Shown piece by piece: positions 21,881 through 35,205 of a stretch of DNA of 64,000 bases. The translations under genes and the position numbers were made by a program. This DNA is from Rhynchosporium graminicola. Lineage: Eukaryota > Ascomycota > Leotiomycetes > Helotiales > Ploettnerulaceae. Each line of letters begins with the position of its first letter. Within the stretch, counting starts at the first letter, position 1. The stretch lies in the NCBI GenBank assembly GCA_900074885.1, contig FJUW01000076.1, positions 124,001 to 188,000 of the forward strand. Direction: 5' to 3'. The notes under the pieces were generated by a model that saw only the letters and a program-made list of their open reading frames with translations, made no database searches and was not told the origin of the DNA.

Positions 21881-22728
21881 ATGAAATACTCTTTATTTTC
21901 ACTTCCGGCTCTGCTGGCCCTAGCCTCAGCTGCTCCAAGTGAAGAAATCGAGATGGGCACAACTCCAACAATATACCTCGCGGGTGACTCGACGATGGCG
22001 CTTGGTGGCGGTCCACGCGGGACTGAAGGTATGGTCCTGGAACTTCTACACAATACCCATGACAGATTGATTGATTTGATCTAGGCTGGGGTGTGTTCTT
22101 GCCATTCTCCGTCAAGGACGCCAAAGTGGTCAACGCAGCCATTGGAGGCCGATCAGCACGTTCCTACTTCAACGAAGGACGCTTCACGCGCATCGCTGAT
22201 AAAGTTGTCCCAGGCGATTACGTTGTCTTTGGATTCGGACACAACGACGGCGGCTCCCTCGAGCCCGACAATGGCCGTACAGATTGCCTTGGCTCCGGCA
22301 ATGAGACCTGTATCACAAGTGCCGGCTTGATCGTTCAAACATACGTTACGTATCTCACTCAGGCAGCGAAAGCAATTGTCGCCAAGGGAGCCAAAGTCAT
22401 CATCTCATCTCCGACACCGAATAACATATGCGAAGGTACGGGATGTGCGTACACAGCACCGCGTTACACTGCGTATTGCAGACAGGTCGTTTCGAATGTT
22501 GGGAGCAATTTGAGTTTCATTGATCTTGGACAATACCTCGCCAATGAATATATTCGTCTGGGAAAGGCGACGGTGGATTCCTTCTACCCCATTGACCATA
22601 CACACACGTCTCCCGCTGGAGCCAATGTTGTCGCTCAGTCTTTTGTAAAGGCTGTCCTTTGTGGAAATGGTGTGCTGGCTCCTTACATCAAGAACGGCAC
22701 ATCGGATGTCGCTGGTAATTGCGCCTAG
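21881..22728 (+). CDS. Rhamnogalacturonan acetylesterase (CE12, SGNH hydrolase), secreted
   Basis: The enzyme removes acetyl groups from rhamnogalacturonan I of pectin outside the cell. The protein is about 263 aa from two exons (21881-22028 and 22085-22728, GTATGG donor). An N-terminal signal peptide is evident (KYSLFSLPALLALASAAPS). SGNH blocks are present: GDST with nucleophile Ser36, GGRSAR with the oxyanion Gly, GHND with Asn, and DHTH (Asp220, His223) near the C-terminus. Cys residues in the C-terminal half could form disulfides. The length agrees with known fungal RGAEs. A second ATG 36 bp upstream (21845) would spoil the signal peptide, so 21881 is preferred. Confidence 0.92.
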
Positions 22729-23916
22729 GGGATGCTCACTGGTGGATTCCGTAGCCACAGACGAAGAGAGTGGATGTCATGGTATTAATTCTATCGAAGC
22801 CAGCAAGAAATAGCCGATTAATGAAGACTGGCACACCTCGATAGGAGAATTCTGAAGCCACGAATTCAATTTAGAATTCCATTTGCCTATCCTGGTTATT
22901 CCGTGAAAACTTCCCTATATCAGGACTTGAGAACATATCTAAAAGACCTCAAGTCATGAAATAGACTTGGCAAACTGGCGCTTCTAATCTTCTATTGGGG
23001 TGATAATAAGCTTCGTTGGAGTCGGTCACTCTTCGATGTCTGGAATCAAACTACACACCAATGAAACAGGCTGCATCAGTGCCATATACCGTGTAGCTGC
23101 ACATGCCATGATCTCAGTTAACAGGATTCTTCAATTTTGATCGTCTCGGAGATGCAAGTACATTTCTGGATAAATATTTACGATCGATTTGACGGATTTC
23201 ACTAACGGATTTCGCGCGATTGCGATCGCGGTCGCAAACGAGATCTTCTTTCTTGCTTCTCCTTTTCCTCTTCTTGGAAGAACTGCAGCCAATTTCCTAG
23301 CAGCCTTTGAAATGCAGTACTCTTTATTTCATGATAAGACAGATGTCCCTGCCCCAAAGGTTACATGCAAACCGACAGACGGGAGGCAGGTTTACCCTGT
23401 TTCTCTAAGGCTCACCTTGTGATCCAAATTCTTCCTGCATAGAAGGTTCAAGATCTGCATTATGCCAAGGCCGGGGAGAGCAACATTACTTTGGAAGCTG
23501 CAATAATGAACCAATTTTATACCTTCCAGACGGATGTGCCTTGTCCGACTTGTTCTACGTTGCCTGACCAGCAAAGTACCCAAAGCTGATGCCTTCCTTA
23601 GGAGGCTGGTTACGGCTTCGTTGTCTCAGGATGCTGCCGACCCGCATTGAACATGGCGAAGACAAAGGAGAAGAGGGAAAATCGATCCAATTCCTTTATA
23701 TTAGCCGTAGACTAAGAGTCACAACCAGTGTCGTCGCAAGGCAAAAGTTGAAGTGAGACCCATCAGGCACCAGGCGAGGCGTCTCGCTTAGCTGCAAAGC
23801 AGGATGGTATAATAACCAACACCTCAGCTCACATTTATCCAACCGCACAATACAACAACACAAACTCAATATCGAATCGTACCAAATTCAAGGAATCCAA
23901 CACCCGCACCTCAATC
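22729..23916. other. Intergenic region
   Basis: About 1.2 kb between the acetylesterase and the VIT/VWA gene. The 100 bases before 23917 are rich in CAACAC/AACAAC, typical of a fungal 5' leader. No other feature is visible. Confidence 0.4.
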
Positions 23917-26900
23917 ATGAATCATATCTGTGGCTGCTGGTATCACCCGGCCCCCCAGAATGGACGAATGTGTTACGAATACAACGCAGAACAGTACCTA
24001 CCACTCCTTCGAAGCGAAGTCCACAGCACTATCCTCTCAACCACATCGCGCACCACTCTCAAGCAGACATTCAAAAATCCATCTGCAACTGAAGCCATCA
24101 ACGAGTGTACTTACGCCTTCCCTCTCTACGATGGAGTTAGCGTCGTCAGCTTCACGTGCCGGGTTGGCAAGAAGATCCTCCGAGGCCTCGTGAAGGAGAA
24201 ATTCAAGGCAAAAGCCATCTTCGACAGCGCCGTTGCCAGAGGAGAAACTGCTGGCTTCCTTGAACAATCACCGGAAGCTTCTGATATGTTCAGCACGAAG
24301 CTGGGCAATATTCCAGCAGGCGAAAGTGTCGTCACCGAAATCATCTATATTGGTGAGCTGAAGCATCACGATGTTGATGGCATTCGATTCACGATCCCCA
24401 CCAAGATTGCCCCTCGTTACGGATTGGGTCCAGACTATGGAAGATCGTCTTCCTCTGGTATCGCCGGCCAAGATGGCATCAGAATCCTCGTCGACATCAA
24501 CATGCCAGAAGGCTCATTTATCAAGGGTGTCCAGTCGCCATCTCATCCTGTTGCGGTCTCTATGGGAACACTCTCAACAGTCTCCACTGCAGATCAAACG
24601 ATGAGCAAAGCGTCTGCGACATTGTCACTCGGCAGTGCCGAGCTCGAGAAAGACTTCGTCCTGATCATTCACTCTAAAGACATCGGCAATCCAAAAGCCA
24701 TCTTGGAGACTCATCCAAGCATACCCAATCATCGAGCCTTGATGGTTTCACTCGTCCCCAAAGTCTCTCTACCTCCTTCCCGACCTGAGATCGTCATCGT
24801 AGCGGATCGAAGTGGCAGTATGGAAAACAATATTCCGATGCTTATCTCGGCCATGAATGTATTACTGAGGTCAATGCCTACAGGCGTCAAATTCAACATC
24901 TGTTCCTTTGGCAGCACTTCTTCATTCCTATGGGAAAAGAGCCAATGCTACACCAAGGAAACATTGGACCATGCATCGAGACATGTGAAGATATTTTCTG
25001 CCAATTTTGGAGGCACTGAAACCTTCGGTGCCATCAAGGCCACCATCAAACGCCGTTGGTCTGATTTGCCTCTCGAATCAATGCTTGTCACTGATGGCAA
25101 TATCCAAGATCAAACCCACTTGTTCCAATATATCAATCAGCAGGTCGAGGCAAGCAAGGGAAACATCCGTGTGTTCCCTCTCGGTATTGGTAATGGGGTT
25201 TCTTCTGCCCTGATTGAAGGACTTGCTCGGGCAGGCAATGGCTTCTCACAGTCTGTCCAGGAAGGGGAGCGACTTGATGGCTGCGTCGTACGTATGCTTC
25301 GTGGTGCTCTAACCCCTCACACGACTGACTGCACTCTGGAAGTCAAGTATGACCAGGATGATGATGACTTCGAGGCAATCGAGAAAGTTACCGATGGACT
25401 ACGAGTCTTACTATCTGATAGCGAGAAGGCAAATTCTCCATACATCTCCAATATATCAAAATTACTCTTCGATGCTTCCGCCGACCCTGAGAAGGATGGT
25501 GTCAAAGGAAATGACGACACCAATGACTACCTCCCAAAGGTCCCGACACCAAAGCTTCTCCAAGCTCCTCATAAGATCCCATCGCTCTATTCGTTCTCTA
25601 GAACTTCAGTCTACCTCTTCATGTCTCCGGAAACCATGCAACGCAACCCCACATCTGTGACTCTGCGAGCCACCTCCGCACATGGTCCCTTTAGGCTCGA
25701 AATCCCCATCGAGCTTCTAGCATCTCCTGCGGAAACAATCCACCAACTCGGTGCCAAGAAAGCAGTCCAGGATCTCGAGGAAGGCCGAGGATGGATCTTC
25801 GACGCCAAGAATCAGGATGAGCAGCTGGTCAAGGATACCTATCCAAGCTGTTTTGATGATTTGGTGAAAAGAGAAGCTGTACGTCTTGGAGAGAAATTTC
25901 AGATTGTTGGTAAATGGTGCTCCTTCGTAGCCGTTGCTGCAAACGATGAGGAAACGGCAGAAGAGTCGCAAGCTGGTATTGATGGTACGGCAGGAACTGA
26001 TGACGTGGTAATAGTTGATGACAAGGCGGGAGTTGCGAGTAGCAGTGATGGAATAGCCGATGAGTACGAGATGATCGGTAAGTTATCCTCCAGACTGATT
26101 CCATGGATTTGCTTTTGTGGATCTTCTACATCGTGGTCGTGATCAGAATCAGGATCTAACCTACCATTCTCTAGATGAGCCTCGAGCACTTCCCAAACGA
26201 AATGCCTTTGCAGGGCGTGCATTGCATCGTTCTGCACCGGCCACAGAGGGCAGGCAGCCGTGGCAGCCGTGGCAGTCGGATGAGAGTTTACTAGACAGGT
26301 CTAGTGAGCCAACTTCCTTGCTCACCATCGACGCGAGTCCTGCGCTCGAGAAGGAGTTTCCTTTTGGTGATATGGAACCACAGTCCTGTTCGAACACTTC
26401 TCAACCAGTGCCGATGGATATCTTCCACTTTCCGTCGTCTTATGTCTCGCCTCAGCTTAATCGTAGCCTCTCGCAACCGGGAAATGCTCTAGGTCCTGAA
26501 CGGCAGCAAATGGAATTATCTCAAGATCGTTCTGTGATGTGTTCACCTATCACCAGCTCTGGATCTGGTTATTTTGGTGGAGTCGTCCCAGCTGCAGCTC
26601 CTGTGCAGAAGCCAGATCAAGCGAGCGGTCTTTTCCGCAGATCTGAGGTCATGCCAACAGCTTCAAAAGCCTTCACGACACGCCGTGTACCAGAGGTACA
26701 GGCTCAGATGAGGAAAGGCGATTCTAGAACTTCTACCTTTTCCTCAGGTTTCTCACCTGCTCCTCCCTCTTACTTTCCCCCCTCCCCATACCACGTCTTT
26801 CCATCCTACTCTCCTACCTCGCCAATCTCGACAGCTCCTCTCGGCTCTCCACCTTTGGCAATCCCAGCTTCAGGCCCAGACAAAGTCTTGTTACTGATCA

Positions 26901-27166
26901 ATCTCCAGCATTTCGATGGATTCTGGGCTGCTGAGATAGAGAAGTCCATCACCCTCATCATGGATATCACCGATTCCTCAATTCCCAAGGATGTTAATGC
27001 TAATATCTGGCTTACGATCTTAGTGATCAAGTTTTTGCGAGAGAAATGTGCTGCCGAGCAGGGTACGTGGGAGCTTATTGTTGAGAAGGCACAGGCTTGG
27101 TTGGATGGTTGTAGTTTGATCAACGTCGAGGAATTGGAGAAGGAGGCGAGTTTGTTATTGGCTTGA
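23917..27166 (+). CDS. VIT and von Willebrand factor A domain protein
   Basis: The protein is about 1050 aa from two exons (23917-26077 and 26175-27166). Residues about 15-150 form a VIT domain (AINECTYAFPLYDGVSV, GKKILRGLVKEKFKAKAIFDSAV). A VWA domain starts near residue 285 with a complete MIDAS start, VADRSGSME, and continues with TDGNIQD. The second exon encodes a long Ser/Pro-rich disordered stretch ending in a folded tail, LLLINLQHFDGFW to IEKAQAWLDG-like helices, that is typical of VIT/VWA proteins of the VWA5A/PARP4-like group. The fungal function is unknown; metal-dependent protein binding is the likely activity. The frame is intact. Confidence 0.85.
26078..26174 (+). other. Intron of the VIT/VWA gene
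   Basis: The GTAAGT donor at 26078 and CTCTAG acceptor ending at 26174 join ATGATCG to ATGAGCC in frame (YEMI-DEPRA). Confidence 0.75.
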
Positions 27167-28511
27167 TTGTTGTCCCCGGGCAGTTTTGAGTGATGAGACT
27201 TTATGCGGCCTTTTTCGATCATAGGTTTTGTATTGCAAAATGATGGATGGAGATTTCATGGATATTTCTGTTGAGGGAACTGCGTTACTTTTTTAGGAAG
27301 GATTGTTTGGATCTGCTTTTGGGCAGAATTGATGGTTTGGCCAGTAGCTAGAATCACGGTTTCTTCCCAAAATAGCAATCCCGTCATCCAGCAGGTTGAT
27401 AGAGAAATTAAAGAAGAATTAAAGAAACCTAATTGCTATTTCATGATATTTCTGGTACACGTTTGCGCCTCTTCTTAGACGTAAACGAGCTGTGAAGCTG
27501 TATCTCGCTTAAAATGTATAGTCTGAACGAGAGACAACGATAAGTTAAATTAATCTTCTAATATTGTACCTCCTCAGCTTGAAGTATAAAAACGGATTTA
27601 TACAGTACCGTGACATTCGATACTCAGCTAGTCTGTTGCGGCCTTCAGAACATCACTAGTGCTGCCCTGAGAACAAAATTGGTCGCTAAGGATTCCCTGC
27701 TTGGCAGAAGAAAGTGGGATGAGGACAGAACGCAAGCAAAAGTACAAGACCTCTATCGGGACAACGGAACATCGCCAAGGTCAAATATATTAATCGTAGT
27801 AAGCTATCGACCTTCCATAAGAGATACTGTTGTTCGGAACAATGTACTCCCATCTCCGATAGTAGCCCTCATCAACTTGCAACAGGCTAAATTAACGAGG
27901 CACTACCTTGATACCTACCATCCACCTTAAGCGATATTTCAAGTTGATGCGTACTGTACCTAAGTTAACAAGGAGGCTTTCCAGAGTGACCGCACGTGGT
28001 TCACTTTAAACAGAGCCACCAATCGAAGCCATTTGCCAATGGCATGGTTAAAGTAACTTTCGATAATCGATTATAATCTCCATTCTCAAATCATTTGACT
28101 TGTGGTGATATCAAGTTCGGGGGCAACTCTTCCGGCGGAGGTCTCTATCCCAGTCCACCGACGGGCCGGGAGCACCTCCACATATGCAGGTACCCTTAGT
28201 GAAGAATGGCAATCTAGATCACAAGCATTTGACAAGTCTTCTTCACGATGTAAGGAAATTGTTCCGACTGGTGGATCAACAGAGTTTGTTCTATGTACTT
28301 GTCCAATATCTGTTATCTACTTGAGAATGTCGATTGGGAGGTACCAATTCGGTACCTACGGTCCGTAAAGTGACAATCTAGATCGCTGCAAGGAAAGGCC
28401 TAGATAGGTGTGCACCAGAAGCTTTGTATTTATACCCTACCTACTTGGCATCCTGGGGTTTCTGCTGTTTGATTCCATCCCAGCCCAGTCTCTTCTTGAC
28501 AATCCTTCATT
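27167..28511. other. Intergenic region upstream of the endoglucanase
   Basis: About 1.3 kb with no supportable gene. A TATA-like TATTTATACC lies near 28427, about 85 bp before the endoglucanase start. A GGTACC-AATTC-GGTACC inverted repeat lies near 28340. Confidence 0.4.
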
Positions 28512-30160
28512 ATGCTGTTCAACGCATTTGCTACAGCTTCTCTTTTTGCCGCCCAGGCGGCGGCAACCATTTGGTATGCTGGAGTCGCGATAAGTGGTGG
28601 AGAATTCGGAGTCTACAGTATGTCCATCTGAATCGAAGACCCTCAAACATGTTTGCTTACAATCCTTAGGTGCGACAGCAACAAAGGGAACTGGTATTCC
28701 AGGTCGTCTCGGAGCTGAATATCAATTCATCAACAAAGCAGCAATTGACGTCTATGTCGACCAAAACAAAGTCAATCTGTTCCGTGTGGCTTTCCTATTG
28801 GAGCGAATGTGCCCGTTAGCTTACGGACTTGGTTCCAAGTTCAATGAAACTGTCAGTCTCGTTCTTTTGCTTTCCACCTCAGCATATGAGCTAATGTGTA
28901 ACAGTATTTCCAAGAGTTCGCAGATGCTATCAACTACATCACTGTCACCAAGGGTGCATATTGTATCCTTGATCCTCATAATTACATGAGATACAATGAT
29001 CCATCCCAACAGCCAATGACGGGGAGCGTTATTGGAAATACATCCGATGTCACAGCTGCTACGACAGCTCAATTCGGTGCTTTCTGGGGTGAGCTCGCTG
29101 GCAGGTTCAAGAACAACGAGAAGGCCATCTTCGGACTCATGAACGAGGTAATGTTTCCATGACCCGAAATTGTGCGGAGATTAACACTCTACAGCCCCAT
29201 GACATGGAAACCAATCTTGTTCTGAAGAACGACCAAGCTGCAATTGACGCCATCAGAGCAACTGGTGCCAAGCAACTGTAAGTATTTCTTTCTTTCAACT
29301 AGACCTGTACTTACAAAGAAAGGATTCTTGCACCTGGAAATGGCTGGACTGGAGGTCACGCGTGGACCGGAGCTTACGCTGGCAACTCCCCTTCATCAAG
29401 CGAGGTGATGTTCCAAATAACGGACCCAATGAACAACACTGGTATGTCATTTTTCCTTTCCTTGCAGTTCCACCTATGCTAACAGAATCCAGCCTTCGAC
29501 ATCCACGAGTATCTCGACGAAGATTTCTCAGGGACCCATGCTCTCTGCAGTCAACCAGCAGCAAGCAACCTCGCTGGCGTCACATCCTGGCTCCAGAAAT
29601 ACGGTTACAAAGCCATGATCACTGAGTTCGGCGCCTCAAACGGAACCCAATGCGCGACCTATCTCACCGATATGGTGAAATACATGGCCTCTAACGATGT
29701 CTACATCGGCTGGACAGCTTGGGCCGCCGGTCCACTCTGGGGGACCTATTCACCATGCTGCGCTGACTCTCGCCTCTGGGGAAGTCTTGAGCCCGGAAGT
29801 GTGGCCAGTGATGGAAGTCCTGGATTGTACCAGACTGTGTGGCAGAAGCTGATCCAGCCTTTGCTTCCTACTACATTGCAGAAGACTGGTATTTCGAATG
29901 TCAAGGGCCCGGGTGGTATCGTGGGTCCGATTGCGACTTCCAAGAGTAGCTCGACCAAGACCGCCACCTCGACATCATCGGGTACCAAGACTACGAGTTC
30001 GCCGACGAAGCCTACTAGCACTAGTAGCACCAAACCCACTTCTTCATCTGCACCTCTTTACGGACAGTGTGGTGGAACTGGATCATCGGGCCCTTGGACA
30101 GCGCCTTGTGCAGCAGGTACTTGCAAGTTTGTGAACGAATATTACTCGCAGTGCGTGTAA
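28512..30160 (+). CDS. Secreted GH5 endoglucanase with C-terminal CBM1
   Basis: This is a cellulase cutting internal beta-1,4-glucan bonds. Six exons (28512-28617, 28670-28851, 28905-29147, 29195-29277, 29323-29441, 29493-30160) join in frame to about 466 aa. A signal peptide is present ([17 protein letters not shown]). The GH5 core shows [19 protein letters not shown], the acid/base Glu in [18 protein letters not shown], and the nucleophile Glu in ITEFGASNG. This fits GH5 subfamily 5. A Ser/Thr/Lys-rich linker (about residues 385-430) leads to a fungal cellulose-binding module, LYGQCGG to YYSQCV, with four Cys. CBM1 at the C-terminus directs the enzyme to crystalline cellulose. Confidence 0.94.
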
Positions 30161-30396
30161 ATTGTATCCATACAATAGTGAGTCTGTAAATATTGGAGCA
30201 CATTTTCCCTGTATATATTTTGAACAGTCAGGATATGTATATAGCAATTCGAGAAATTTGGCGTCATTTTCTCAGTCCAATTCAGGCAGTTTAGCACCCT
30301 CACGAAAACGGCGATGACACAGCTTGTCTCTCCCGGAGATATATGCCCCACCGGCAACTTCAAATTGTTCTACCAACCCTATTTCTGGCCGTAATG

Positions 30397-32266
30397 CTAC
30401 AGGCACAGCGCAGCCATTGAGAAAAAGTTTCGTCGCCAGTTCGGGCATCGGGATGTACCATGCCTGAATATCGACCTGAAATTCGACTTACTCCTAGAAT
30501 TGCCAACTTCATGCCGCTCCCCAGAACCTGATCCGGTGATGAATTGCTCCAAAGTAGTCTCGTCTGCAAATGTGTGATCGTGGTGAGTGCTGGCAGCATA
30601 CTCGGAAATCAGTCTTGGCCATTCTCTCAAAGTGAGGGCGCGGAGCTAAAGAGTTGCGTTGCTATCAATCGAGTCGATTAGCGCGATGCTTTGAATGGCA
30701 GCACGACCGGTCGGTGTCCACAGAGAGGCGAAACAGTCTCTAGAAGACACATGGTCAGCGTCCTGTATACTGAGTCTCGCATGTCACGATCCTCATGAGA
30801 AGCATCCGGTAACCATGGAACAGCCCTTGGCGGATTGAAAGTTGCATGAATCCAAGGCTTTCGTGGCTGCTTCGAGAGGTAAATCGTCCCATCTGTACCA
30901 ATACCTGTACTGAGACCGGTGATCCTGCCCAAGAAAATTCCTTTGACTTTCAACTTAGAATTGTCGGTGCCATCAAGGAGTGGCATGAAGCTATTGACAG
31001 ACTTCTATTCGAAGAATTTCGTCTCTTGTATTGTTAGAGTTCTCACCACAGATCGACAAGGTTTGGAACCCAAGATGGAAGTTTTCCTTCATTAGATTTC
31101 CGTTTCCCAGTCCTCTTTGAGCAAATAAATTCTAAGATCTATTGTATCGTATCATGGCTAAACAATGTCAGTCATGATTGCTTCCATGGTCTGCTTATAA
31201 TTTGGCACAGGTACAAATCTCTGCCCATCGTGGCACAAGCCAAGCAGAGCGTAGATCTTATCTCGAGGATCGGTAGAAAGCGTCTGATAACTGCAACTGA
31301 TTGCTTTGAGAAAGCTGGTAGGTTGAGGGTTGACGGTATCGTGATTTGAAATTCCAGTAGATGCAGAGCATTCGTGAATCCGAGCATTTGCTGTGGCCCA
31401 CTACCCGAGTCCATTGATTTCCAGGCCGATAGAGCTTCAGCAACAATGTCCCATGATATCTGAACATGATCCCATACTATAATAACCTTAGAAGCTACGG
31501 TAACTTCTTGAACGATCCACATCCTTCTTCAATATGGTTGATTAAAGAACGCATCCACGATTTCCCTCTGGTTATTGGTCAATAACTCACTTGCTGCAAA
31601 TCTCAAAGAAGAGAAACTGCTCAGCATTGGTTGAATATGACTATGCGACGATGTAGCTTCATTCGATCCGTGTAAAAGACTCTTCTTCTTGATCAAATAC
31701 TCCACTGCCTCGTGAGAGAATCCACATAGCGCTCCCTCACCAACTCAAGACATCACTTCACTTGACTTGGGGTATATCAGGCGCATATTTTCTTACGTGA
31801 TCACTCTTCCATTCGTTGTCAGTTTGATTTATACATAGGCCATCGACCCAGAGACGTAGAAAGGTTGAAGGTGTACTCTCAGTAGCTTGTCCAGACCTTC
31901 TCGCAGCGTATAAGTCGCAAGCAGATTCTTCCAATCTGGAAAATACCCTCCTATGTGAATATTTCACAGACTACTCTGGTCCCCCTAGCAGTACGATAGT
32001 ACAAGGTAGGAGCTAGGGCTGATCAGTGAGTTGTGTTCTAAAGAAAACTCAAGTGGCTCGTCATCCAATTCGCAGATTCGCACTAGCAAGATTGTACATT
32101 GGTAGTCATCGAAATCCAGTTTTCTGTATGGATACGCCTGAAAGTCGAGTTTCGAGCCAGGCATGGTGACATTCCATGTCCCATGCCCGGGCCAAGTCTC
32201 TCGCGCAGTAGAGCCATGAAGATTAATTTTGCCATCAACAATGAACTTGTAGAACACTTTCTGCAC
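30397..32266 (-). pseudogene. Decayed heterokaryon-incompatibility (HET) domain gene
   Basis: HET-domain hallmarks appear in order on the minus strand: SYLVLSYC followed by GD, LWVDGLCINQTDNEW, YxRRMWIVQEV with ASKVIIVW, and later PSWVPNLVDL. The family mediates non-self recognition and cell death on heterokaryon formation. The gene is broken by TAG at 31985-31987 (SYCxGD, invariably Trp), TGA at 31745-31747 (VMSxVGEG, normally Trp) and TGA at 31529-31531 (NQPYxRRMW, normally Trp), plus frame changes around 31970 and 31780. Upstream coding traces reach about 32400. The C-terminal portion near 30400-30990 is fragmented. It is non-functional as read. Confidence 0.78.
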
Positions 32267-32400
32267 CGAAGAGTTAACGCTGATTTTGCCCCGGAAGACG
32301 ACCGGTCCTCCTCGCTTTGAGCTTGGTTCGAGTCTGACAGGTTTCTATTGATTGAAACTTCCCAGAACGCCAACCTGCTTTCCTGCGCCTGACCAAACAA

Positions 32401-35205
32401 ATTGCACTCTCGACATTGGTTGAAGGAGATATCGCTAGATATGCTGTTGGTGAAGGAAGTTTCGCATGCTCACGAGAGCTCGGTTACCCAGAGAAAGAGG
32501 GCTAGGCACATGATCAGAAGTAAACAATGTCAATTTTCTCTGCACTACTGTCGCGAACCAAGAAAGCTGAGGTGTACATGCGTGTTGAGATAATCTAGTA
32601 GGCCCAGATCCTATGAGCTCTATCAATAGGCTTTGCATCATCCCCATATATGTCTTCAAAGCGTTTGGAAATGGTCTTTCTTGCAAGCAGAGATGTAGAC
32701 TTCAAAAATGCTGTACAGGAAAAGATGCAAACCCTCGAAGGTCAAAGCATAGGTATCCAACCTTGCTTCTTGATGAGGTTTTTTTGAATGTAAATGATAT
32801 GAAGCAGCGAATTTGCGAATATCTCGTGCTGGGATCCGAAAAGCACGGTCTAATTGCAGACAGAAGAATTATTCAGCAGTACGATGAACCGACGTACTTG
32901 TATTGCAAAGACGCATAGCACTATCGAAAGCGCAATCCTGTGCAAATGAAACTGGTTCCTCACTAAATAATTGCATGTTCAAGCTTGGGAGCCTGTCCTC
33001 GCTTGAACGAGCGTGGGAGCTCAGGTCTATTACCTCTCCTCCGTCTCCCGCGCTTCCTTTCGTCGACTCAGCGTCTAAGATAAGACTCGGAAATAATACA
33101 GCAGTAATACTCTGGAAGACTGCTTCATTTTGATTGCATTCCGGGAGTTTCAAACCAAAACGTCGCTGTATTCACCCAGCAATATCCACTCAGCTGCAGA
33201 TTCTCGGCTGTATTCTCAATATGGGTGCATACCGTTCAGATCATTTTTTTTAATGAGACAGAGCAAATTGTTTGAGCAAGGGAGTGATGAGCATCGTAGT
33301 CGATTCTGTTGACGATCACGTGGCTCACCGACTGGAGATATTTGGGTATGAAGAAGCAGGAAACAAGATCTCCCGAACAAAATACTTTTACAAATCGTTC
33401 TCCGAAGTTTTCAAACTTTTTACATGCATTTATTTAATCGATTTCTTCGTGGGTCTGAACCTGCTGTTATGGAAACACAGCGCCACATCCAACCAAAAAT
33501 TCCTCCGTAATCCCACCGCCCACTATGGATGGGTTCAGACCGACTCCGATTCAGTTTGGACCCACGAAGAAACCGATCCAGGTAACGAACGGATGTCGCC
33601 GCCATGCATATCGCAATTAGAGTTCAATTAGAGTTGCTGACTGAGGAAAGACTGATATAAATAGTGGAGACTCGACCGCTCGTCCAAGATCTTGACTCGA
33701 CTGGGATGCATCGACCTCCTTCCTGATATCCTCCAGCTCCGTGAACAGTGTCGGATATCTATCTCTTAGGTTTTATGACTCGTGGGCATTATTAGATGAT
33801 CCATAGTTTGAAGATTTCCCAACTCGTTGATCACTTGACATGTGATTGTTGTATCTTGTGTTTGTCTTAATCGGGGGTTCAGGCCGGCAGAGCTACTTTG
33901 CAGCAAACTTTATAGGCGACACAGCCCGGACTGTGGAAGTGAACTTTATATCAGCCCAGTGAGACGCCGATGACAGGGTGGCAGTACAGCGCGAATGTGC
34001 ATTCACCTGAATTGACATCGAGAAAACAACAATATACTTTTATAGGATCGGCCATAACCTTCGATTGAACTCAAAAAGTCTCAAAAAGCTCCTACCATTC
34101 GAGACTGATCGCCAAGAAACGTGCTGAGAATTTTACTTTGCAGGTATCTTGACAGATGAGGTACAGTTCGTCAGAGTTACAAGTTGACATTCTCCAAGCG
34201 ATTCTGAACGTCTGGACGTTTGCGTGGACGTTTGCGAAGAGGCCCGAGACATATGCGCTTGGAAATAACGAGACCTAAAAGAGGGCGTAAACCGACAAAA
34301 GCTCATTACGGTGATCAACAAGATCAGATAAGAATTTCTCAATCAGTGTACATCTCCCGGAGCTAGACAGGCTTCTGGAAGACACTGACAGAAAAGCAAA
34401 CCTTGCTGGCCCCACTGGTCGTAATCCCGAAGTCATTGCTGTAATCAGTTCCAAATGCCGGGTTTACTTCGCTGATATTCTCATCGAATCAACAGGTTGG
34501 CTTTCAGGCGCGGAGGTAATACTACGCTCCGCACGTAGCGACACAGCCACGAATGTCTTGCGTATTTTGTCCGAAATGCCAGTATCAAAGAGCATGGCGC
34601 CAAGTGAGTCCAAAGAACTGCATAAACCTTGGCTCTCTATCACATGAAGTCCTCGCTCCAAGGAGCCTGGAAATTAAAATTAGGGATCGGGAGCACCCTG
34701 AACCTACGTAGTGTACATCCAGACCGGAACCCCCAATCATATCCCACCATCGCTAGATATCCAGAAGCGAAGAAAACAAACATCTCCACATATCCAAGTT
34801 CGCTCGTGTCGATTCAAGTAACATCTCCACCCGCTACTCCCTTTGTTCAAACAGGCTGATCATAGGTCTCTCCACCTCAGGGTTCTCTTACGTATCAATT
34901 GCTCCCCTGTGGCCTGTAGTGGGGATATCCATTGTCAGCCCATTGAATAAAGGGAGTACCTGAACAAAAGCTTGACCACGCCTGGCCCGATGACAGACCC
35001 TGGCCAGCCATGTAAGAACCAGGAACTAAATGATGCGGCCACGAGTTGTCAATTCCACCTTCCAAGTCTGGAACCCGCTCCCCGGTTTCCACGCGAAATC
35101 TTACCATGATGCTCATTCGTATAAAGTAAACATGCTCCCATTTGAACATTACTTCCTTGTTACGTCAAGTCTCTAGCTCAGTACTGACTACCACATTCCT
35201 TCGAA
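32401..35205. other. Gene-poor region
   Basis: About 2.8 kb without an intact gene. It holds a decayed coding remnant (34143-34647). Other open frames here are short and unrecognised. Confidence 0.4.
34143..34647 (+). pseudogene. Decayed coding remnant of unknown family
   Basis: Two protein-like stretches are visible. The first contains VCEEARDICAWK, a TAA, RDLKEGVNRQKLITVINKIR and another TAA. In a shifted frame, LPELDRLLEDTDRKANLAGP continues open for about 100 codons to TGA near 34645. Composition and helix-like pattern look coding, but stops and a frameshift break it. I do not recognise the family. Confidence 0.35.
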
